A stretch of 64,000 nucleotides of DNA from Oscillibacter sp. (GCA_014799925.1 JAAVHC010000009.1:17279-81278); one strand, 5' to 3'; counted from the stretch's first letter, positions 1-8,421 are shown. Notes: generated from the sequence alone by a model not told the origin. A program made the numbers and translations.

Positions 1-717
1 CGCCGGGACAGTCACAGAGGGCCTGCCCTCCGCGTCGTACTCATACACGGTGTCGTCGTGGGGGACGACGCCGATGAGCTTCATCCCGTACTTGTCGATC
101 TCCTCCCGGACGCCGGGGTTCAGCTCCCCGCCGGGGGCGCGGTTGATGATCAGGCCCACTTCCTTGGCGCCCAGCTTCAGATCCACGATCATCTCGCTGA
201 GCCGGCCCGCCGCCTGGACCCCCCGCCGGGAGCAGTCGCTGACCAGCAGGATGGTATCCACCTGGGGCAGGACCCCCCGGCTCAGGTGCTCCAGCCCCGC
301 CTCGTTATCCACCACGATATAGCGGTAGTTCTTGGCGTACTTGGCCACCTGGGAGGTAAGCAGGCCGTTGACGAAGCAGTAGCAGCCTTTCCCCTGGGTG
401 CGGCCCATGACCAGCAGATCGTAGTCGTCCGCCTCGGTCAGCGCGTCGGAGAAGCGCATCTCGGCATAGTCCGCCTTGGTCATCCCCGCGGGGATGGGGC
501 TCTGGGCGGCCATTTCCGACCGGGCGATATCCTCCCGGATGTCCCCCAGGGTCTCCTCCACCTCCACGCCCAGCACCTCGTTGAGGTTGCTGTTGGCGTC
601 GGCGTCCACGGCCAGGACCGGGCCCTGCTTCTTCTCGCAGAGATATTCGATGAACATCCCGCAGATGGTGGTCTTTCCTACGCCGCCCTTGCCGGCGAAG
701 GCGATGGTGTGAGCCAT
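1..717 (-). CDS. cooC: CooC/AcsF-type nickel-insertion ATPase (3' end off window)
   Basis: MinD/ParA-like P-loop ATPase that helps put nickel into carbon monoxide dehydrogenase/acetyl-CoA synthase in the cytoplasm. The protein starts at an ATG at 717 after a GGAGAG ribosome site and is open to the window edge (239 codons, close to the usual 250-265). The deviant Walker A GKGGVGKTT lies at residues 9-17, with the signature first lysine at 10, and a DADANSNLNE switch at 38-47. It is the last visible gene of a minus-strand group with metF, cooT and a His-rich protein, which fits CODH/ACS maturation rather than cell division. CooC versus AcsF cannot be separated from sequence alone. Confidence 0.85.
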   Translation of the reverse strand, partial: MAHTIAFAGKGGVGKTTICGMFIEYLCEKKQGPVLAVDADANSNLNEVLGVEVEETLGDIREDIARSEMAAQSPIPAGMTKADYAEMRFSDALTEADDYDLLVMGRTQGKGCYCFVNGLLTSQVAKYAKNYRYIVVDNEAGLEHLSRGVLPQVDTILLVSDCSRRGVQAAGRLSEMIVDLKLGAKEVGLIINRAPGGELNPGVREEIDKYGMKLIGVVPHDDTVYEYDAEGRPSVTVPA

Positions 718-751
718 AACGCAGTCTCTCCTTGGTTGGTAAAATCTGTTT

Positions 752-788
752 GATTGCTTCGGCAATGAAAAGAATTGCCGAAGCAATC
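752..788. terminator. Perfect 15-bp inverted repeat between metF and cooC
   Basis: GATTGCTTCGGCAAT at 752-766 pairs without mismatch with 774-788 around a 7-base loop. There is no clear U-tract on the minus strand, so it may be a processing or mRNA-stabilising hairpin rather than a true terminator. Confidence 0.5.
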
Positions 789-821
789 ACATTATGGATG
801 ATTCAATTGCCGGAGTAACAA

Positions 822-1775
822 TTAAAGGTCAACGATGCCGGACTCCTTGACAATGCGGGCCACGTCGTCATACTTGTTCAGGGCGTACAGGTGGATGCCG
901 TCGATGCCGCAGGCGCGGTACTCGTCGATCTGCCGGATGGTGTACTCGATGCCCGCTTCCTTGAAGCTGGCCTTCTTGCCCTCGACGTCGGCGTCGAAGC
1001 AGGCGTTGTTGCCCTTGGCGTCGGTGAGACCCACGGAGAAGGGGTTGGGGAAGATCCAGTTCTTGGAGATGATCTCGCACAGCTCGCGGGGCATGACGCA
1101 GCCGTTGCGGCTGAGGGCCATGTTGATGGTAGCGGCCTGGTCCAGAATGGGCATGATGCCCACGTCCACGGGCATCCAGATGCCGGCGGCGCGAATGGCC
1201 TCCAGCCAGTACTTGAACTGGTCCATATCCCAGCACAGCTGGGTCATGATATAGTCCGCGCCCTCGTCCTGCTTCTGCTTGAGGAAGCCGATGTCAGCCT
1301 CCAGGCTGCGGCAGGCGATGTGACCCTCGGGGGAACCGGCCACGGCGATGGTGAACTTGTCGCCGAACTCCTTGCGCACGAACTTCACCAGCTCGGTGGC
1401 GTAATGCAGGTCGCCGCCGGTGCCGGTCCAGCCGAAGGGCAGGTCGCCCCGCAGAGCCAGCATGTGGTTGATGCCGTGGGCCAGATAGTTCTCCAGCTGC
1501 TCCTTGATGCCCTCGCGGGTGTTGCCGATGCAGGTGAAGTGGGTAACGGGGGTGCACTTGCCGTCCTTCTGGATCTTGTCCAGAACTTCCAGGTTCTTGC
1601 CCACGTTGGTACCGCCGGCGCCGTAGGTGCAGGAGATGTAGTCGGGATTCAGGGTGTACAGCTGCTCCAGCACGCCGCCCTCACCGCACAGCTTCTCCAT
1701 GCCCGCGTCGGTCTTGGGAGGGAACACTTCAAAAGAAAATGCTGCTCTCTCTTCAAAAATGTCGGCTACGCTCAT
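822..1775 (-). CDS. metF: 5,10-methylenetetrahydrofolate reductase
   Basis: Reduces methylene-tetrahydrofolate to methyl-tetrahydrofolate, supplying the methyl branch of the Wood-Ljungdahl pathway and methionine synthesis. At 317 residues it has the length of the bacterial MetF family, and the N-terminal FSFEVFPPKTD (residues 13-23) is the family signature. A GGAGGA ribosome site precedes the ATG at 1775. Its place between CooC-type and CooT-type nickel genes points to the acetogenic/catabolic role rather than methionine biosynthesis alone. Acetogen MetFs usually work with a MetV partner, which is not visible here and could lie outside the window. Confidence 0.93.
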   Translation of the reverse strand: MSVADIFEERAAFSFEVFPPKTDAGMEKLCGEGGVLEQLYTLNPDYISCTYGAGGTNVGKNLEVLDKIQKDGKCTPVTHFTCIGNTREGIKEQLENYLAHGINHMLALRGDLPFGWTGTGGDLHYATELVKFVRKEFGDKFTIAVAGSPEGHIACRSLEADIGFLKQKQDEGADYIMTQLCWDMDQFKYWLEAIRAAGIWMPVDVGIMPILDQAATINMALSRNGCVMPRELCEIISKNWIFPNPFSVGLTDAKGNNACFDADVEGKKASFKEAGIEYTIRQIDEYRACGIDGIHLYALNKYDDVARIVKESGIVDL

Positions 1776-1900
1776 GATGAATAGTCCTCCATACGTGAAA
1801 TATATTTTTCAGCGGCACCGCCGCCATGGGTTACAAAATTCTGATGACCGTCTGGTAAGCGGATTGAGCATTGCTCGCCTCTGCACCATCTCTGCATTTC

Positions 1901-2041
1901 TTACCCCCGAAGGTTTGATTCCAATTCCTGTTTCAGACTATCAATTGCCTGTAACATTTCTTCTTTGGTTTCCTTGCTTTCAATTGTCTCAAGTGAATGG
2001 ATCAGCAGTTTCAAATAGCTTTTGAATTGTAAATCACCCAT
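1901..2041 (-). CDS. Small unknown protein, 46 aa, in the nickel operon
   Basis: Not recognised. An ATG at 2041 follows a GAGGGAG ribosome site that overlaps the stop codon of the gene before it (2055), which is the main reason to call it. The product begins MGDLQFKSYLKLLIHSLE and is acidic, charged and predicted helical (KETKEEML, DSLKQELESN). It is read in the same direction as the CooT-like genes upstream and metF downstream and is probably co-transcribed. A short helical adaptor is possible, but no function can be assigned. Confidence 0.55.
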   Translation of the reverse strand: MGDLQFKSYLKLLIHSLETIESKETKEEMLQAIDSLKQELESNLRG

Positions 2042-2054
2042 ACAAGCGTCTCCC

Positions 2055-2276
2055 TCAGATCGGCGTAAACGAATACCTCTTCAGCAGCCCGGCGGTATTG
2101 GTATGGTACACCACCGCGCCGTCGGCCAGGTCCTCCCGCTCGATCTCCGCCCGGGGCTCCAAAGCGCGGATATAGGCGTCGGTATCCTCCACGGAAACCT
2201 CCTGGAAGTCCACATCCCGCATCTGGTTGTTGCTGCACTGGTTGAAAATCTCACAGCAAAGCTCGTACTCTCTCAT
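2055..2276 (-). CDS. Unknown protein, 73 aa, downstream of cooT
   Basis: Not recognised. The ATG at 2276 has a GGAG site eight bases upstream, inside the end of cooT; a GTG at 2285 overlapping the cooT stop is an alternative. The N-terminus MREYELCCEIFNQCSNNQM carries three cysteines within 15 residues, a possible metal site, followed by a mixed alpha/beta stretch. Tight spacing to cooT on one side and to the 46-aa gene on the other makes translational coupling likely, and a role in nickel handling is inferred only from this context. Confidence 0.7.
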   Translation of the reverse strand: MREYELCCEIFNQCSNNQMRDVDFQEVSVEDTDAYIRALEPRAEIEREDLADGAVVYHTNTAGLLKRYSFTPI

Positions 2277-2281
2277 GCCGC

Positions 2282-2470
2282 TCACTCCGCCGCCACGATG
2301 ACGCTGCCCGCCGTCAGGTCCGCGCTGACCAGCCGGCCGGTGATGGTGGTCTTCATGCCCATCACGTCCTCAAAGGTCAGCTTGTCGCCGTCCACGCGGA
2401 TATTGGCCACGTATTTGCAGAGGACGTTGTCCTCCTGCTTCTCGTTCTTATAAATAGTAGAAAGGCACAT
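2282..2470 (-). CDS. cooT: CooT-family nickel-binding protein
   Basis: Small (62 aa) nickel-binding protein of the CooT family, which in Rhodospirillum supports nickel insertion into CO dehydrogenase. The N-terminal MCLSTIY matches the family's start with a conserved Cys2, the proposed Ni(II) ligand in the CooT dimer; the rest is a small beta-rich fold ending in SVIVAAE. AGGAGG sits seven bases before the ATG. It follows a His-rich protein and precedes two small unknown genes and metF, the expected company for CODH/ACS maturation. The structural genes would have to be off the left edge or elsewhere. Confidence 0.85.
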   Translation of the reverse strand: MCLSTIYKNEKQEDNVLCKYVANIRVDGDKLTFEDVMGMKTTITGRLVSADLTAGSVIVAAE

Positions 2471-2505
2471 GGGAATTCCTCCTTACTTTTCCAATCAGGC
2501 CGCGC

Positions 2506-2829
2506 TTACTGCTTTTTCAGCTCTTCCAGAGCCGCGGACAAATAGCCGTTGGCCTGGTCAAAGGACTCCACCGCGTGGAGCAGCTGGTGGCGGGCCTCGC
2601 CGTCAAACTCCTCCGCCATGTCGCTCAGCTCCCTGGCGTGGTGGATGTTGTGCTCCAGCATATATTGCAGCACCGCGATGGTCTGCTCGCCGCCGTGAGC
2701 GTGGTGATGCTCGCCCTCATGGGTGTGGGTGTGAGTGTGGGTATAGACCTGGCCGTTTTCGTCGGTGTGGGTGTGCTCATGGACGTGCTCGCCGCGGGCG
2801 TGGCCATGATCGTGGTCAAAATGTCCCAT
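2506..2829 (-). CDS. Histidine-rich metal-binding protein (CooJ-like role)
   Basis: A 107-aa protein whose first ~46 residues hold 16 histidines in HxH and HTHTHTH patterns, followed by a helical domain with further His pairs (NIHHARE, ARHQLLHAVE). His-rich tails of this kind bind nickel or zinc in CooJ, HypB and UreE; the helical domain is not one I recognise as CooJ. The ATG at 2829 is chosen because GGGAGG lies ten bases upstream; an ATG at 2847 overlaps that site. It is first in the operon, directly behind a good promoter, so nickel storage or delivery to CooT/CooC is the likely job. Confidence 0.75.
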   Translation of the reverse strand: MGHFDHDHGHARGEHVHEHTHTDENGQVYTHTHTHTHEGEHHHAHGGEQTIAVLQYMLEHNIHHARELSDMAEEFDGEARHQLLHAVESFDQANGYLSAALEELKKQ

Positions 2830-2871
2830 AGTAAATTCGCCTCCCATATTGACATAATTTTAACTAGATAC

Positions 2872-2900
2872 ACTATACCGCAAATCTTTTCCATTTGCAA
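2872..2900 (-). promoter_or_regulatory. Promoter of the nickel/metF operon
   Basis: TTGCAA (2895-2900) and TATAGT (2872-2877) on the minus strand, 17 bases apart, 43 bases before the His-rich gene. Confidence 0.65.
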
Positions 2901-2980
2901 GTAGAAGCAGGACATTTCACAAAAAATTTTTGTGAACTTTGTGAAAACAGACGGTTTGTAAAAACCCGCTCGAAAAATGC

Positions 2981-3009
2981 TGGACATATTTTCCATGCGG
3001 TGGTATAAT
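2981..3009 (+). promoter_or_regulatory. Promoter of cstA
   Basis: TGGACA and a perfect TATAAT with 17-base spacing, leaving a leader of about 80 bases before cstA. Confidence 0.7.
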
Positions 3010-3094
3010 CATCACAAATCGGCCGGATCGCTTACCGCTCTATTTCGTCAATAGCGCTGAAAGCAGCCGGCTATTTGTGTGAGGAGGTTTTTTT

Positions 3095-4576
3095 ATGGTT
3101 AGTTTCCTGGTCTGTCTCGCGCTTCTGGTGGGCGGGTATTTCACCTACGGCAAGGTCGTAGAGAATACCTTCGCCCCCGATGACCGCGAGACCCCCGCCG
3201 TCAAAATCAACGACGGCGTGGACTATGTGGTGCTTCCCCAGTGGAAGCTGTTTCTGGTGCAGCTGCTGAACATCGCGGGCCTGGGCCCCATCTTCGGCGC
3301 GCTCCAGGGCGCTCTGTGGGGTCCCATCGTATTCCTGTGGATCACCTTCGGTACGCTTCTGGCCGGCGGCGTCCACGATTTCTTCGCCGGCATGATGAGC
3401 GAGCGCAACAACGGCGAGTCCATCTCCGAGATCACCGGCATCTATCTGGGCGGCGCGATGAAAAACGTCATGCGCGTGTTCAGCGTGGTTCTGCTGGTCA
3501 TGGTGGGCACCGTGTTCGCCGTGGGTCCCGCGGGCCTGATCGTCACCCTGTTCAAGAACAGCGGCGTAGAGGGCATCCTGGCCACCACCCTGTTCTGGCT
3601 CATTATTATCCTGATCTACTACTTCATCGCCACGTTCCTCTCCATTGACAAGATCATCGGCAAGGTCTACCCCGTGTTCGGCATCTGCCTGATCGTCATG
3701 GCCGTGGGCGTCGCCATTGGCATCTTTATCAATCCCGACTACACCATTCCCGAAATCTGGAGCAACTTCCGCAGCATGCATCCCGCTTCCACGCCGATCT
3801 GGTCCTTCATGTTCATCACCGTGGCCTGCGGCGCCATCTCCGGCTTCCACGCCACCCAGAGTCCTCTGATGGCCCGCTGCATGAAGAGCGAGCGCCAGGG
3901 TCACTTCGTGTTCTACGGCGCCATGGTCTGCGAGGGCGTGATCGCCCTGATCTGGGCCGCTGCCGGCTGCTCCCTGTATGAAGTCACCGGCGGCCTGAAC
4001 ACCGGCCTCCAGGCGGTCCTGGCCAACGGCCAGTCCGCCGCCATCTATGACGTGTGCGCCAAGACCATGGGCGGCATCGGCATCGCCCTGGCCATGCTGG
4101 GCGTCATCGCCTGCCCCATCACCTCCGGCGACACCGCCTTCCGTTCCGCCCGTCTGGTGCTGGCCGACTGGCTGAAGCTGGATCAGGGCAGCTACCGGAA
4201 CCGCCTGATCCTCTGCGTGCCCGTGCTGGGCGTGGGCGCGTTCCTGGGCATCGGCAACGCCCTGGGCTTCATCGACTACACCATCATCTGGCGCTACTTC
4301 AGCTGGACCAACCAGACCCTGGCCATGATCGTGCTGTGGGCCGCGTCCATGTACCTCTTCTATGACAAGAAGAACTACTGGATCACCGCCGTTCCCGCCA
4401 CCTTCATGAGCGCCGTGTCCGCTACATACTTTGTGGCCGCCGGCGAGTGCCTGAACCTGGGGACCACCATCGCCTACCCCGTGGGCATCGTCGTGGCCGT
4501 GCTGTTCCTGGGCACCTTCCTGTACTCCATCAAGAAGCGGAACGTCCGCCCCCAGTATGATACCCTGAAGAAGTAA
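3095..4576 (+). CDS. cstA: CstA-family peptide/pyruvate transporter
   Basis: Integral membrane carrier of the carbon-starvation CstA family, which takes up peptides or pyruvate. It has 493 residues, typical of the shorter Firmicute forms (E. coli CstA is about 700), with around a dozen hydrophobic segments from residue 1 to the end. The cytoplasmic loop DFFAGMMSERNNGESISEI (near residues 95-113) is the family signature. A GAGGAGG site precedes the ATG and a strong terminator follows, so it is monocistronic. Substrate cannot be decided from sequence; no LytS/LytT-type regulator pair lies next to it. Confidence 0.9.
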   Translation: MVSFLVCLALLVGGYFTYGKVVENTFAPDDRETPAVKINDGVDYVVLPQWKLFLVQLLNIAGLGPIFGALQGALWGPIVFLWITFGTLLAGGVHDFFAGMMSERNNGESISEITGIYLGGAMKNVMRVFSVVLLVMVGTVFAVGPAGLIVTLFKNSGVEGILATTLFWLIIILIYYFIATFLSIDKIIGKVYPVFGICLIVMAVGVAIGIFINPDYTIPEIWSNFRSMHPASTPIWSFMFITVACGAISGFHATQSPLMARCMKSERQGHFVFYGAMVCEGVIALIWAAAGCSLYEVTGGLNTGLQAVLANGQSAAIYDVCAKTMGGIGIALAMLGVIACPITSGDTAFRSARLVLADWLKLDQGSYRNRLILCVPVLGVGAFLGIGNALGFIDYTIIWRYFSWTNQTLAMIVLWAASMYLFYDKKNYWITAVPATFMSAVSATYFVAAGECLNLGTTIAYPVGIVVAVLFLGTFLYSIKKRNVRPQYDTLKK

Positions 4577-4590
4577 CATCCATAAAATTT

Positions 4591-4631
4591 GACGGCGGAG
4601 GGGCGGTTTTCCCACCCCTCCGCCGTCCTTT
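4591..4631 (+). terminator. Rho-independent terminator of cstA
   Basis: GACGGCGGAGGGG pairs with CCCCTCCGCCGTC (13 bp), followed by CTTTT. Confidence 0.8.
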
Positions 4632-4642
4632 TGGAGGCATCC

Positions 4643-5650
4643 ATGATCTTTCAGCCAAAGCAGCTGGGCCGCGAGGGCCTGGACGGCGGCGCCCTGGCCG
4701 CGGACAAGAAGAGCTGCAAGCGCTTCGGCCCCTGCGGCGTGGGCGAAAAAGCCCTGTACCTCAACAGCTTTTATATCGACCGGTGCTTCTACGTCACCCT
4801 CTCCTCCGTCCGCCGGGTCTTCAAACGGGTGGCCATGAGCAAGGGCGGCTTCACCGGGAAGGGCATGTTCGCCTCCATCCCCTATCTGGTGGTGGAGTAC
4901 GACGACGGGAAGCAGAAGCAGTGCAACTTCAAGCGGGAGGACGACGTGGACAACCTGCTGGAGTACATGGCGCGGGTCCGCCCGGACATCCCCCGCCTCA
5001 GCGCGGAGGGCGAGCGCCGCATGGCGGAGAAGGCCGCCCGGGAAGCGGCCCGCTACCTGAAGGAGCTGACCCCCCAGGCCCAGAAAGCCTGGGACGAGCT
5101 GGAGGAGGCGAAGCGCAAGCTGGCGGACGATCCCGCCCGCGCCGGCCGTCTGGCCCGCGCGGCCAGAACCAAGCGCACCACCGACCGGTCCAACCCGGCC
5201 TACAAGTGGGTGGCGCTGACCATCGTGGTCCTGGGCGCGGCGGCGCTGGTATACGGCGTATGGAGCTGGGTCCACCGCGACGGCACGGGGCTCTACTTCC
5301 TCCTGTTCGGGCTGGCGGCGGTGTTCTTCTTCTCCGGAGCCAACGTGCTGCCCACCGCCCGGAACAACAAACGGGCCGTGACCAGGGAGTGGGAAGCGGC
5401 CAGGGATTCCATGAAGGAATTTTTGGGCGGCGGCAAAAATTTCCCCGTCCCCTACTGGTACGCCCATCCCGTCGTCCTGGACCGGATGATCCGCATTGTC
5501 CGGGAGGGCCGGGCCCAGACCTCGGCCGAGGCGCTGGAGGTCCTCAAGAAGGACCTTCAGGCCCTCAATTCCTCCGTCCAGGTGGAGCAGGAGGAGTACG
5601 ACGAGGTGGTCTGCATCAAGCCCATCTTTCTGTTGCAGGACTATCAGTAA
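4643..5650 (+). CDS. Unknown membrane protein with PH-like N-terminus
   Basis: Not recognised as a named family. 335 residues from an ATG preceded by TTGGAGG. The first ~110 residues look like a small beta-rich PH-like domain (ALYLNSFYIDRCFYVTLSS, then IPYLVVEYDDGK), followed by a charged helical stretch (residues ~120-175), two membrane segments (about 190-212 and 216-240), and a C-terminal region with an amphipathic helix and CIKPIFLLQDYQ. It lies between two terminators and is probably its own transcription unit or reads through from cstA. Confidence 0.8.
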   Translation: MIFQPKQLGREGLDGGALAADKKSCKRFGPCGVGEKALYLNSFYIDRCFYVTLSSVRRVFKRVAMSKGGFTGKGMFASIPYLVVEYDDGKQKQCNFKREDDVDNLLEYMARVRPDIPRLSAEGERRMAEKAAREAARYLKELTPQAQKAWDELEEAKRKLADDPARAGRLARAARTKRTTDRSNPAYKWVALTIVVLGAAALVYGVWSWVHRDGTGLYFLLFGLAAVFFFSGANVLPTARNNKRAVTREWEAARDSMKEFLGGGKNFPVPYWYAHPVVLDRMIRIVREGRAQTSAEALEVLKKDLQALNSSVQVEQEEYDEVVCIKPIFLLQDYQ

Positions 5651-5673
5651 CTGTGCTTCGCATTCCGCTATAC

Positions 5674-5711
5674 AAAGCTCCCCGCCCCTGATCCGGGGCG
5701 GGGAGCTTTTA
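5674..5711 (+). terminator. Rho-independent terminator
   Basis: AAAGCTCCCCGCCCC pairs with GGGGCGGGGAGCTTT around TGATC, ending in a short T-run. Confidence 0.8.
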
Positions 5712-5735
5712 TGTCAAAAAGATGTGCACCGCTTT

Positions 5736-5867
5736 TATAGTCAACACAGTTGAGAACGAGTAAATGTTGGGCTTCGCCCAAACCCACCAGGGGCGTTGCC
5801 CCTGGACCCTACCGCCCTTTGAAAAGGGCGGCCCTAAACTTTATCATTTTTAAGTGTGTCCACTATA
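5736..5867. repeat. Family A repeat, copy A4 (TATAGT...ACTATA)
   Basis: 132-bp element lying between the convergent unknown gene and lysC. It begins TATAGTCAACACA and ends TGTGTCCACTATA, imperfect inverted ends starting with TA. Inside are tandem hairpins: TTGGGCTTCGCCCAA, CCAGGGGCGTTGCCCCTGG and CCGCCCTTTGAAAAGGGCGG. Most of its interior recurs at 42196-42420. No reading frame is credible. Confidence 0.7.
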
Positions 5868-5872
5868 CATGC

Positions 5873-7087
5873 TCATCCCTGGTCGCCGAAGAACTTGTTG
5901 TGGACCGCGCGCATGGCGGCGGCGGCGTCCTCCTCGTCAATGAGCACGGAAATACGGATCTCGCTGGTGCTGATCATCTGGATGTTGATGTTGGCGTCAT
6001 ACAGCGCCTCAAACATCCTGGCGGCCATGCCGGGAGTGGTCATAATGCCCGCGCCCACGATGGACACCTTGGCGATCTTGTCCTCCACGGTCAGATGGTC
6101 GAAACGCAGGGACCCCTTCTGTTCCTCCAGCACCCGCATGGCCTCCTCCACGTCGGCCCGGGGCAGAGTGAAGCTGATGTCCTTGCTCTCTCCGCGTCCG
6201 ATGGACTGGATAATGCCGTCCACGTTGATGTTGGCCCTCCCCAGCACTGAGAACACCCGGAACGCTACCCCGGGGTTGTGCTCCAGGCCCACCACCGCGA
6301 TGCGGGCAATGCTGGTATCCTTCGCCACGCCGGCGATATTTGTCTTTTCCATTTTGGCAACCTCCTTGACTTTCGTGCCGGGCTTCCGCTCCAGACTGGA
6401 CACGACTTCCATATTCACATGATATTTTTTCGCCAGCTCTACGCTGCGGTTATGGAGCACCTGGGCTCCCTGGCTGGCCAGCTCCAGCATTTCATCGTAG
6501 GTAATCTCCTCCAGCTTCACCGCGTTGGGAACCACCCTGGGATCGGCGGTATACACGCCGTCCACGTCGGTATAGATCTGGCACAGATCCGCCCCAAAGG
6601 CGGCGGCCAGAGCCACCGCGCTGGTGTCGGACCCGCCCCGGCCCAGGGTGGTCACGTCGCCGTAGCGGTTCACGCCCTGGAAGCCCGCCACCAGGACGAT
6701 CTTGTTCTTATCCAGCTCCCGCTGGATGCGGTCGGAGTCGATCTTCTTGATCCGGGCGTCGGAGTAGGGCCCGGTGGTATGGATGCCCACCTGCCAGGCG
6801 GCCAGACTCACCACCGGCAGGCCCATGCCCTCCAGGGCCATGGCGCACAGGGAAATGGAAATCTGCTCCCCGGTGCTCAGCAGCATGTCCATCTCCCGCC
6901 TGGAGGCCCTGGGGTTGATCTCCCTGGCCTTGTCGATCAGGTCGTCGGTGGTGTCCCCCTGGGCGGACAGGACCACCATCACCTGGTTCCCGGCCCTATA
7001 GGCGTCGGCGATAATGCCCGCCGCATTCAGGACGCGCCGGGCATCCCGGACGGAGCTGCCGCCGAATTTCTGCACAATCAAACTCAT
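5873..7087 (-). CDS. lysC: Aspartate kinase
   Basis: Phosphorylates aspartate, the first step to lysine, threonine and methionine. The 404-residue length fits the single-function Firmicute enzyme: kinase domain with KFGGSSV at 7-13 and the GRGGSDTSAVALA motif (about residues 149-161), then two ACT repeats in the C-terminal third (AVVGLEHNPGVAFRVFSVL and VSIVGAGIMTTPGMAARMF) for amino-acid feedback. An internal start for the small subunit, as in other Firmicutes, is possible but not shown. It follows hom by 67 bases on the same strand, likely one operon. Confidence 0.96.
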   Translation of the reverse strand: MSLIVQKFGGSSVRDARRVLNAAGIIADAYRAGNQVMVVLSAQGDTTDDLIDKAREINPRASRREMDMLLSTGEQISISLCAMALEGMGLPVVSLAAWQVGIHTTGPYSDARIKKIDSDRIQRELDKNKIVLVAGFQGVNRYGDVTTLGRGGSDTSAVALAAAFGADLCQIYTDVDGVYTADPRVVPNAVKLEEITYDEMLELASQGAQVLHNRSVELAKKYHVNMEVVSSLERKPGTKVKEVAKMEKTNIAGVAKDTSIARIAVVGLEHNPGVAFRVFSVLGRANINVDGIIQSIGRGESKDISFTLPRADVEEAMRVLEEQKGSLRFDHLTVEDKIAKVSIVGAGIMTTPGMAARMFEALYDANINIQMISTSEIRISVLIDEEDAAAAMRAVHNKFFGDQG

Positions 7088-7154
7088 AAGGATGCTTCCT
7101 CTCTGTATGGAAAATTGGGTGACACTCTATTATAGTGTCCGAGGGGCGGAATGG

Positions 7155-8321
7155 TTATTGCAATACCGGCAGCAGCGCCGCCGCGCCCAGCCGCTCCGCC
7201 AGGGCGCCGGCTTCTTTGGCGGTCATGGCCCCGGTGATCACCGCGCCGTCGGAAAGCTCCGCGCAGCCCGCCGGAGCCGGGAAACCGCCCCGCAGATACC
7301 AGCGCATGGTCAGCTCGTCAAACCCGGCCAGCGGCGCGCTCTCGCTCCAGCCAAGGTTCCGGCGCTTCTCCCGGTGCTGGAGCGCGTCGAGAATATCGCC
7401 CATGACGGCGGAGGCGGTGGGCAGGTCCCCGGCGCCCCGGCCGTAGAACATCACGTCGCCCACGGCGTTGCCCCGGATCATGATGGCGTTGAACACGTCG
7501 TCCACCGCGGCGACCGGACAGTCCGCCGGCACCAGATGGGGCGCCACGTAAGCCGCCTGCCGTCCATCGGACAGCTTCACGGCACGGCCCAGCAGCTTCA
7601 CCCGGTACCCCGCCGCGCTGGCGATGGCAACGTCCTTCAGATCCAGGCCGCTGATGCCCTGGACGCTGATTTTCTCCGGCAGGACTTCCTTTCCCCAGGC
7701 CAGGTCGGACAGGATGCAGATCTTCCGACCCGCGTCCAGGCCCTCCACATCGGCGGCGGGATTCTGCTCGGCGTAGCCCCTGGCCTGGGCCTCCTTCAGA
7801 GCCTCGTCAAAGGGAACGCCGCCCTTGACCATCCGGGTGAGGATATAGTTGGTGGTGCCGTTGAGGATGCCCACGATCTCCTCGATCCGGTTGCCCGCCA
7901 GGCACTGGAACAGGGGGCGCAGCACGGGAATGCCGCCGCCCACGCTGGCCTCGAAGAGATAGTTGACGTTTTTCTCCCTGGCGATGGCCAGCAGCTCCCT
8001 GCCGTGGGCGGCCACCAGCTCCTTGTTGGAGGTGACCACGTGCTTGCCGGCCAGCAGGGCCCGGCGGGTGAACTCCAGGGCCACCCTGGCCCCGCCGATG
8101 GACTCTACCACCACGTCCAGATCCGGGTCGTTCTCCAGGACGGAAAAATCCTTCACCGCCACGCCGGCGTAAGGAGTGGCGGATAAATCCCGCACGTCCA
8201 GAATATATTTCAGGTTGAGGGACTCGCCCAGCTTTTCGGCAATCGAACCGCCGTTCAGGCGGAGAACCTCAGCGACGCCGCTGCCTACCGTTCCAAATCC
8301 CATAATCGCAAAATTAGCCAT
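7155..8321 (-). CDS. hom: Homoserine dehydrogenase, short C-terminus
   Basis: Reduces aspartate semialdehyde to homoserine with NAD(P)H. The ATG at 8321 has GGAGAAGGAG upstream; the open frame continues further but without a start signal. 388 residues: Rossmann motif GFGTVGSGV near the start, catalytic core with NGTTNYILT and GLDAGRKICILS. The usual enzyme of this group is ~430 residues with a C-terminal ACT domain; here that region is only ~60 residues (TMRWYLRGGF... ERLGAAALLPVLQ) and looks like a shrunken ACT. A separate ACT protein is encoded just upstream, with a repeat element in between. Confidence 0.93.
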   Translation of the reverse strand: MANFAIMGFGTVGSGVAEVLRLNGGSIAEKLGESLNLKYILDVRDLSATPYAGVAVKDFSVLENDPDLDVVVESIGGARVALEFTRRALLAGKHVVTSNKELVAAHGRELLAIAREKNVNYLFEASVGGGIPVLRPLFQCLAGNRIEEIVGILNGTTNYILTRMVKGGVPFDEALKEAQARGYAEQNPAADVEGLDAGRKICILSDLAWGKEVLPEKISVQGISGLDLKDVAIASAAGYRVKLLGRAVKLSDGRQAAYVAPHLVPADCPVAAVDDVFNAIMIRGNAVGDVMFYGRGAGDLPTASAVMGDILDALQHREKRRNLGWSESAPLAGFDELTMRWYLRGGFPAPAGCAELSDGAVITGAMTAKEAGALAERLGAAALLPVLQ

Positions 8322-8421
8322 TGCTATTTTCTCCTTCTCCAATATCTGACGCGCCCCTGTGGGGCAAGCGGTCATTGCTTCTATACGATAGGCCGGGGCT
8401 GCGCGCCCCGGACCCGCGGTC

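Noticed and set aside
2700..2800. Simple repeat or CRISPR-like pattern in GTGTGGGTGTG runs
   Set aside because: These are the codons of the HTHTHTH stretch of the His-rich protein on the minus strand, not a repeat array.
3071..5467. A 798-codon minus-strand frame antisense to cstA and the following gene
   Set aside because: It mirrors two well-supported plus-strand genes in GC-rich DNA; its product is low-complexity His/Gly/Asp-rich, with no family motif, and it spans their terminator.
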